A stretch of 64,000 bases of DNA from the NCBI RefSeq assembly GCF_040436345.1, contig NC_133238.1:13135126-13199125 (forward strand), in the 5' to 3' direction. The notes under the pieces are model-generated. The model saw only the letters and a list, made by a program, of their open reading frames with translations. It did no database searches and was not told the origin of the DNA. Positions 55,501-64,000 of the stretch are shown here, piece after piece. The DNA is from Pagrus major (lineage: Eukaryota > Chordata > Actinopteri > Spariformes > Sparidae). Within the stretch, counting starts at the first letter, position 1; each line of letters begins with the position of its first letter. The position numbers were made by a program, and so were the translations under genes.

Positions 55501-58500
55501 ATATTTTAAAGAAAAAAGTGGCCCCTTTTTTTCAATAGCTTCCAGGTCTTTGGACCGATTGACTCGAAATCGTTCCCAAATGTGCTCCTATACTGACTGA
55601 ACGAGACACAGCAGTCCCCATCGGATTCCGGTGAAATTTGTATTTTTGGTGAATATTTTAGTGAAAAGAGACAATGTTTCATGAGACTGCCTTAAGGCTG
55701 GCATTAGGGTTAGGGTTAGGGTTAGGGTTATGGAGCTAGGGTTAGGGTTACGGTCGTCTTTTGACCGATTGACTCGAAATTCGTCACGAATGTGGTCCTC
55801 TACTCGCTGAATGAGACACAGCAGTCCCCATCGGTTTCCGGTGAAATTTGTATTTTTGGTGAATATTTTAAAGAAAAAAGTGGCCCATTTTTTCAATAGC
55901 TTCCAGGTCTTTGGACCGATTGACTCGAAATCGCTTCCAAATGTGCTCCTATGCTGGCTGAACGAGACACAGCAGTCCCCATCGGATTCCGGTGAAATTT
56001 GTATTTTTGGTGAATATTTTAGTGAAAAGAGAAAATGTTTCATGAGACTGCCTTAAGGCTGGCATTAGGGTTAGGGTTAGGGTTATGGAGCTAGGGTTAG
56101 GGTTACGGTCGTCTTTTGACCGATTGACTCGAAATTCGTCACGAATGTGGTCCTCTACTCGCTGAATGAGACACAGCAGTCCCCATCGGTTTCCGGTGAA
56201 ATTTGTATTTTTCGTGAATATTTTAAAGAAAAAAGTGGCCCATTTTTTCAATAGCTTCCAGGTCTTTGGACCGATTGACTCGAAATCGCTCCCAAATGTG
56301 CTCCTACACTGGCTGAACGAGACACAGCAGTCCCCATCGGATTCCGGTGAAATTTGTATTTTTGGTGAATATTTTAGTGAAAAGAGACAATGTTTCATGA
56401 GACTGCCTTAAGGCTGGCATTAGGGTTAGGGTTATGGAGCAAGGGTTAGGGTTACGGTCGTCTTTTGACCGATTGACTCGAAATTCGTCACGAATGTGGT
56501 CCTCTACTCGCTGAATGAGACACAGCAGTCCCCATCGGTTTCCGGTGAAATTTGTATTTTTGGTGAATATTTTAAAGAAAAAAGTGGCCCATTTTTTCAA
56601 TAGCTTCCAGGTCTTTTGACCGATTGACTCGAAATCGCTCCCAAATGTGCTCCTATACTGGCTGAACGGGACACAGCAGTCCCCATCAGATTCCGGTGAA
56701 ATTTGTATTTTTGGTGAATATTTTAAAGAAAAAAGTGGCCCATTTTTTCAATAGCTTCCAGGTCTTTGGACAGATTGACTCGAAATCGCTCCCAAATGTG
56801 CTCCTATACTGGCTGAACGAGACACAGCAGTCCCCATCGGATTCCGGTGAAATTTGTATTTTTGGTGAATATTTTAGTGAAAAGAGACAATGTTTCATGA
56901 GACTGCCTTAAGGCTGGCATTAGGGTTAGGTTTAGGGTTAGGGTTATGGAGCTAGGGTTAGGGTTACGGTCGTCTTTTGACCGATTGACTCGAAATTCGT
57001 CACGAATGTGGTCCTCTACTCGCTGAATGAGACACAGCAGTCCCCATCGGATTCCGGTGAAATTTGTATTTTTGGTGAATATTTTAGTGAAAAGAGACAA
57101 TGTTTCATGAGACTGCCTTAAGGCTGGCATTAGGGTTAGGGTTAGGGTTAGGGTTATGGAGCTAGGGTTAGGGTTACGGTCGTCTTTTGACCGATTGACT
57201 CGAAATTCGTCACGAATGTGGTCCTCTACTCGCTGAATGAGACACAGCAGTCCCCATCGGATTCCGGTGAAATTTGTATTTTTGGTGAATATTTTAAAAA
57301 AAAAAAGTGGCCCATTTTTTCAATACCTTCCAGGTCTTTGGACCGATTGACTCGAAATCGCTCCCAAATGTGCTCCTATACTGGCTGAACGAGACACAGC
57401 AGTCCCCATCGGATTCCGGTGAAATTTGTATTTTTGGTGAATATTTTAAAGAAAAAAGTGGCCCATTTTTTCAATAGCTTCCAGGTCTTTCGACCGATTG
57501 ACTCGAAATCGCTCCCAAATGTGCTCCTATACTGGCTGAACGAGACACAGCAGTCCCCATCGGATTCCGGTGAAATTTGTATTTTTGGTGAATATTTTAA
57601 AGAAAAAAGTGGCCCATTTTTTCAATAGCTTCCAGGTCTTTGGACCAATTGACTCGAAATCGCTCCCAAATGTGCTCCTATACTGGCTGAATGAGACACA
57701 GCAGTCCCCATCGGATTCCGGTGAAATTTGTATTTTTGGTGAATATTTTAGTGAAAAGAGACAATGTTTCATGGGACTGCCTTAAGGCTGGCATTAGGGT
57801 TAGGGTTAGGGTTAGGGTTATGGAGCTAGGGTTAGGGTTACGGTCGTCTTTTGACCGATTGACTCGAAATTCGTCACGAATGTGGTCCTCTACTCGCTGA
57901 ATGAGACACAGCCGTCCCCATCGGATTCCGCTGAAATTTGTATTTTTGGTGAATATTTTAAAGAAAAAAGTGGCCCATTTTTTCAATAGCTTCCAGGTCT
58001 TTGGACCGATTGACTCGAAATCGCTCCCAAATGTGCTCCTATACTGGCTGAACGAGACACAGCAGTCCCCATTGGATTCCGGTGAAATTTGTATTTTTGG
58101 TGAATATTTTAAAGAAAAAAGTGGCCCATTTTTTCAATAGCTTCCAGGTCTTTGGACCAATTGACTCGAAATCGCTCCCAAATGTGCTCCTATACTGGCT
58201 GAACGAGACACAGCAGTCCCCATCGGATTCCGGTGAAATTTGTATTTTTGGTGAATATTTTAGTGAAAAGAGACAATGTTTCATGAGACTGCCTTAAGGC
58301 TGGCATTAAGGTTAGGGTTAGGGTTAGGGTTATGGAGCTAGGGTTAGGGTTACGGTCGTCTTTTGACCGATTGACTCGAAATTCGTCACGAATGTGGTCC
58401 TATACTGGCTGAAGGAGACACAGCAGTCCCCATCGGATTCCAGTGGAATTTGTATTTTTGGTGAATATTTTAAAGAAAAAAGTGGCCCATTTTTTCAATA

Positions 58501-61500
58501 GCTTCCAGGTCTTTGGACCGATTGACTCGAAATCGCTCCCAAATGTGCTCCTATACTGGCTGAACGAGACACAGCAGTCCCCATCGGATTCCGGTGAAAT
58601 TTGTATTTTTGGTGAATATTTTAAAGAAAAAAGTGGCCCTTTTTTTCAATAGCTTCCAGGTCTTTGGACCGATTGACTCGAAATCGCTCCCAAATGTGCT
58701 CCTATACTGGCTGAACGAGACACAGCAGTCCCCATCAGATTCCGGTGAAATTTGTATTTTTGGTGAATATTTTAGTGAAAAGAGACAATGTTTCATGAGA
58801 CTGCCTTAAGGCTGGCATTAGGGTTAGGGTTAGGGTTATGGAGCTAGGGTTAGGGTTACGGTCGTCTTTTGACCGATTGACTCGAAATTCGTCACGAATG
58901 TGGTCCTATACTGGCTGAACGAGACACAGCAGTCCCCATCGGATTCCGGTGAAATTTGTATTTTTGGTGAATATTTTAAAGAAAAAAGTGGCCCATTTTT
59001 TCAATAGCTTCCAGGTCTTTGGACCGATTGACTCGAAATCGCTCCCAAATGTGCTCCTATACTGGCTGAATGAGACACAGCAGTCCCCATCGGATTCCGG
59101 TGAAATTTGTATTTTTGGTGAATATTTTAGTGAAAAGAGACAATGTTTCATGAGACTGCCTTAAGGCTGGCATTAGGGTTAGGGTTAGGGTTATGGAGCT
59201 AGGGTTAGGGTTACGGTCGTCTTTTGACCGATTGACTCGAAATTCGTCACGAATGTGGTCCTATACTGGCTGAACGAGACACAGCAGTCCCCATCGGATT
59301 CCGGTGAAATTTGTATTTTTGGTGAATATTTTAAAGAAAAAAGTGGACCATTTTTTCAATAGCTTCCAGGTCTTTGGACCGATTGACTCGAAATGGCTCC
59401 CAAATGTGCTCCTATACTGGCTGAACGAGACACAGCAGTCCCCATCGGATTCCGGTGAAATTTGTATTTTTGGTGAATATTTTAAAGAAAAAAGTGGCCC
59501 ATTTTTTCAATAGCTTCCAGGTCTTTGGACCGATTGACTCGAAATCGCTCCCAAATGTGCTCCTATACTGGCTGAACGAGACACAGCAGTCCCCATCGGA
59601 TTCCGGTGAAATTTGTATTTTTGGTGAATATTTTAAAGAAAAAAGTGGCCCTTTTTTTCAATAGCTTCCAGGTCTTTGGACCGATTGACTCGAAATCGCT
59701 CCCAAATGTGCTCCTACACTGCCTGAACGAGACACAGCAGTCCCCATCGGATTCCGGTGAAATTTGTATTTTTGGTGAATATTTTAGTGAAAAGAGACAA
59801 TGTTTCATGAGACTGCCTTAAGGCTGGCATTAGGGTTAGGGTTAGGGTTAGGGTTATGGAGCTAGGGTTAGGGTTACGGTCGTCTTTTGACCGATTGACT
59901 CGAAATTCGTCACGAATGTGGTCCTCTACTCGCTGAATGAGACACAGCAGTCCCCATCGGTTTCCGGTGAAATTTGTATTTTTCGTGAATATTTTAGTGA
60001 AAAGAGACAATGTTTCATGAGACTGCCTTAAGGCTGGCATTAGGGTTAGGGTTAGGGTTATGGAGCTAGGGTTAGGGTTACGGTCGTCTTTTGACCGATT
60101 GACTCGAAATTCGTCACGAATGTGGTCCTATACTGGCTGAACGAGACACAGCAGTCCCCATCGGATTCCGGTGAAATTTGTATTTTTGGTGAATATTTTA
60201 AAGAAAAAAGTGGCCCATTTTTTCAATAGCTTCCAGGTCTTTGGACCGATTGACTCGAAATGGCTCCCAAATGTGCTCCTATACTGGCTGAACGAGACAC
60301 AGCAGTCCCCATCGGATTCCGGTGAAATTTGTATTTTTGGTGAATATTTTAAAGAAAAAAGTGGCCCATTTTTTCAATAGCTTCCAGGTCTTTGGACCGA
60401 TTGACTCGAAATCGCTCCCAAATGTGCTCCTATACTGGCTGAACGAGACACAGCAGTCCCCATCGGATTCCGGTGAAATTTGTATTTTTGGTGAATATTT
60501 TAAAGAAAAAAGTGGCCCTTTTTTTCAATAGCTTCCAGGTCTTTGGACCGATTGACTCGAAATCGCTCCCAAATGTGCTCCTACACTGCCTGAACGAGAC
60601 ACAGCAGTCCCCATCGGATTCCGGTGAAATTTGTATTTTTGGTGAATATTTTAGTGAAAAGAGACAATGTTTCATGAGACTGCCTTAAGGCTGGCATTAG
60701 GGTTAGGGTTAGGGTTAGGGTTATGGAGCTAGGGTTAGGGTTACGGTCGTCTTTTGACCGATTGACTCGAAATTCGTCACGAATGTGGTCCTCTACTCGC
60801 TGAATGAGACACAGCAGTCCCCATCGGTTTCCGGTGAAATTTGTATTTTTCGTGAATATTTTAAAGAAAAAAGTGGCCCATTTTTTCAATAGCTTCCAGG
60901 TCTTTGGACCGATTGACTCGAAATCGCTCCCAAATGTGCTCCTACACTGGCTGAACGAGACACAGCAGTCCCCATCGGATTCCGGTGAAATTTGTATTTT
61001 TGGTGAATATTTTAAAGAAAAAAGTGGCCCATTTTTTCAATAGCTTCCAGGTCTTTGGACCGATTGACTCGAAATCCCTCCCAAATGTGCCCCTATACTG
61101 ACTGAACGAGACACAGCAGTCCCCATCGGATTCCGGTGAAATTTGTATTTTTGGTGAATATTTTAGTGAAAAGAGACAATGTTTCATGAGACTGCCTTAA
61201 GGCTGGCATTAGGGTTAGGGTTATGGAGCTAGGGTTAGGGTTACGGTCGTCTTTTGACCGATTGACTCGAAATTCGTCACGAATGTGGTCCTCTACTCGC
61301 TGAATGAGACACAGCAGTCCCCATCGGATTCCGGTGAAATTTGTATTTTTGGTGAATATTTTAAAGAAAAAAGTGGCCCATTTTTTCAATAGCTTCCAGG
61401 TCTTTGGACCGATTGACTCGAAATCGCTCCCAAATGTGCTCCTATACTGACTGAATGAGACACAGCAGTCCCCATCGGATTCCGGTGAAATTTGTATTTT

Positions 61501-64000
61501 TGGTGAATATTTTAGTGAAAAGAGACAATGTTTCATGAGACTGCCTTAAGGCTGGCATTAGGGTTAGGGTTAGGGTTATGGAGCTAGGGTTAGGGTTACG
61601 GTCGTCTTTTGACCGATTGACTCGAAATTCGTCACGAATGTGGTCCTCTACTCCCTGAATGAGACACAGCAGTCCCCATCAGATTCCGGTGAAATTTGTA
61701 TTTTTGGTGAATATTTTAAAGAAAAAAGTGGCCCATTTTTTCAATAGCTTCCAGGTCTTTTGACCGATTGACTCGAAATCGCTCCCAAATGTGCTCCTAT
61801 ACTGGCTGAACGGGACACAGCAGTCCCCATCAGATTCCGGTGAAATTTGTATTTTTGGTGAATATTTTAAAGAAAAAAGTGGCCCCTTTTTTTCAATAGC
61901 TTCCAGGTCTTTGGACCGATTGACTCGAAATCGTTCCCAAATGTGCTCCTATACTGACTGAACGAGACACAGCAGTCCCCATCGGATTCCGGTGAAATTT
62001 GTATTTTTGGTGAATATTTTAGTGAAAAGAGACAATGTTTCATGAGACTGCCTTAAGGCTGGCATTAGGGTTAGGGTTAGGGTTAGGGTTATGGAGCTAG
62101 GGTTAGGGTTACGGTCGTCTTTTGACCGATTGACTCGAAATTCGTCACGAATGTGGTCCTCTACTCGCTGAATGAGACACAGCAGTCCCCATCGGTTTCC
62201 GGTGAAATTTGTATTTTTGGTGAATATTTTAAAGAAAAAAGTGGCCCATTTTTTCAATAGCTTCCAGGTCTTTGGACCGATTGAATCGAAATCGCTCCCA
62301 AATGTGCTCCTATACTGACTGAACGAGACACAGCAGTCCCCATCGGATTCCGGTGAAATTTGTATTTTTGGTGAATATTTTAGTGAAAAGAGACAATGTT
62401 TCATGAGACTGCCTTAAGGCTGGCATTAGGGTTAGGTTTAGGGTTAGGGTTATGGAGCTAGGGTTAGGGTTACGGTCGTCTTTTGACCGATTGACTCGAA
62501 ATTCGTCACGAATGTGGTCCTCTACTCGCTGAATGAGACACAGCAGTCCCCATCGGATTCCGGTGAAATTTGTATTTTTGGTGAATATTTTAGTGAAAAG
62601 AGACAATGTTTCATGAGACTGCCTTAAGGCTGGCATTAGGGTTAGGGTTAGGGTTAGGGTTATGGAGCTAGGGTTAGGGTTACGGTCGTCTTTTGACCGA
62701 TTGACTCGAAATTCGTCACGAATGTGGTCCTCTACTCGCTGAATGAGACACAGCAGTCCCCATCGGATTCCGGTGAAATTTGTATTTTTGGTGAATATTT
62801 TAAAAAAAAAAAGTGGCCCATTTTTTCAATACCTTCCAGGTCTTTGGACCGATTGACTCGAAATCGCTCCCAAATGTGCTCCTATACTGGCTGAACGAGA
62901 CACAGCAGTCCCCATCGGATTCCGGTGAAATTTGTATTTTTGGTGAATATTTTAAAGAAAAAAGTGGCCCATTTTTTCAATAGCTTCCAGGTCTTTCGAC
63001 CGATTGACTCGAAATCGCTCCCAAATGTGCTCCTATACTGGCTGAACGAGACACAGCAGTCCCCATCGGATTCCGGTGAAATTTGTATTTTTGGTGAATA
63101 TTTTAAAGAAAAAAGTGGCCCATTTTTTCAATAGCTTCCAGGTCTTTGGACCAATTGACTCGAAATCGCTCCCAAATGTGCTCCTATACTGGCTGAACGA
63201 GACACAGCAGTCCCCATCGGATTCCGGTGAAATTTGTATTTTTGGTGAATATTTTAGTGAAAAGAGACAATGTTTCATGGGACTGCCTTAAGGCTGGCAT
63301 TAGGGTTAGGGTTAGGGTTAGGGTTATGGAGCTAGGGTTAGGGTTACGGTCGTCTTTTGACCGATTGACTCGAAATTCGTCACGAATGTTTTCCTCTACT
63401 CGCTGAATGAGACACAGCCGTCCCCATCAGATTCCGCTGAAATTTGTATTTTTGGTGAATATTTTAAAGAAAAAAGTGGCCCATTTTTTCAATAGCTTCC
63501 AGGTCTTTGGACCGATTGACTCGAAATCGCTCCCAAATGTGCTCCTATACTGGCTGAACGAGACACAGCAGTCCCCATTGGATTCCGGTGAAATTTGTAT
63601 TTTTGGTGAATATTTTAAAGAAAAAAGTGGCCCATTTTTTCAATAGCTTCCAGGTCTTTGGACCAATTGACTCGAAATCGCTCCCAAATGTGCTCCTATA
63701 CTGGCTGAACGAGACACAGCAGTCCCCATCGGATTCCGGTGAAATTTGTATTTTTGGTGAATATTTTAGTGAAAAGAGACAATGTTTCATGAGACTGCCT
63801 TAAGGCTGGCATTAAGGTTAGGGTTAGGGTTAGGGTTATGGAGCTAGGGTTAGGGTTACGGTCGTCTTTTGACCGATTGACTCGAAATTCGTCACGAATG
63901 TGGTCCTATACTGGCTGAAGGAGACACAGCAGTCCCCATCGGATTCCAGTGGAATTTGTATTTTTGGTGAATATTTTAAAGAAAAAAGTGGCCCATTTTT

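Larger units (their letters stand above)
32265..64000 (+). repeat. TTAGGG-bearing satellite array (151-bp and 198/204/210-bp monomers), open at the window edge
   Basis: Two monomer classes alternate irregularly. Class A, 151 bp, equals the 171-bp monomer with 20 bp missing between ccattttt and ttcaatagc, and carries gattccggtgaaatttg and tattttaaagaaaaaagtgg. Class B is 198, 204 or 210 bp. A cassette replaces 32 bp of the monomer between catga and gtcttttgac. The cassette holds gactGCCTTAAGGCtggca, two to four TTAGGG, ttatggagc and two more TAGGGT units. The monomer after each cassette has its own diagnostic variant (aaattcgtcacgaatgtggt, ctactcgctgaatgagac). Multi-kb segments recur nearly identically. 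The array continues past 64000. Confidence 0.95.

Noticed and set aside
32886..63803. Dozens of 67-221-codon ORFs in the TTAGGG array
   Set aside because: All are the same few translations of the satellite monomers in both orientations; their length is set by the monomer lengths.
24976..64000. CRISPR-like array
   Set aside because: Regular repeats are present, but the units are 151-210 bp with no unique spacers between short repeats and no cas-like genes; this is eukaryotic satellite DNA.

Overview
The window looks like repeat-dense chromosome from a ray-finned (teleost) fish. The reasons are near-canonical vertebrate 5S rRNA genes, vertebrate-type TTAGGG repeats, several PIF/Harbinger DNA transposons, and fish-type non-LTR retrotransposon fragments, in AT-rich sequence with short GT-AG exons. 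No prokaryotic features and no intact conserved single-copy gene were recognised. The species cannot be named from the sequence alone.

Layout. 1-11 kb is a mosaic of inverted and direct duplications: three copies of an unrecognised gene fragment (one with a PHD-finger exon), a LINE 3' end, a head-to-head pair of 5S units (3215-3335 minus, 6132-6252 plus) plus a 5S stub, a probable solo LTR, a small island of diverged satellite monomers (4161-4673), and a minus-strand multi-exon gene (9577 to 6388) that joins a SAM domain, C2H2 fingers and a 517-codon transposase-like ORF. 11-23 kb holds a truncated Harbinger transposase, then a decayed plus-strand gene (12524-16753). Its exons encode a Ulp1-type cysteine protease followed by a domain resembling the TFAP2 helix-span-helix. 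A 4.1-kb Harbinger element (16757-20824) begins three bases after that gene's stop codon. It carries both a transposase and a Myb-like gene and has a hAT-type MITE and an LTR-like block nested inside. Next come a third copy of the gene fragment and a deleted LINE.

From about 22.9 kb to the right edge the window is satellite DNA. The first block (22911-32264) is built of 171-bp monomers. It contains a 1285-bp higher-order unit (seven full monomers and one truncated one) and is interrupted by a 1694-bp Harbinger element with perfect terminal repeats and a 3-bp target duplication. The second block (32265-64000, open to the right) is a derived satellite. It mixes 151-bp monomers (a 20-bp deletion) with 198/204/210-bp monomers in which 32 bp of the monomer has been replaced by a cassette containing the palindrome GCCTTAAGGC and several TTAGGG repeats. 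All TTAGGG runs read in the same direction, consistent with a subtelomere whose telomere lies to the right. Multi-kb pieces of this block recur with near-perfect identity at many different offsets, indicating very recent unequal exchange (or assembly duplication).

Genes working together: each Harbinger copy is a transposase with or without a Myb-like partner, all visibly broken. The 5S genes are the only features that look intact and functional. Because 171, 198, 204 and 210 are multiples of three, the satellite has long open frames on both strands; these are treated as artefacts, not genes.
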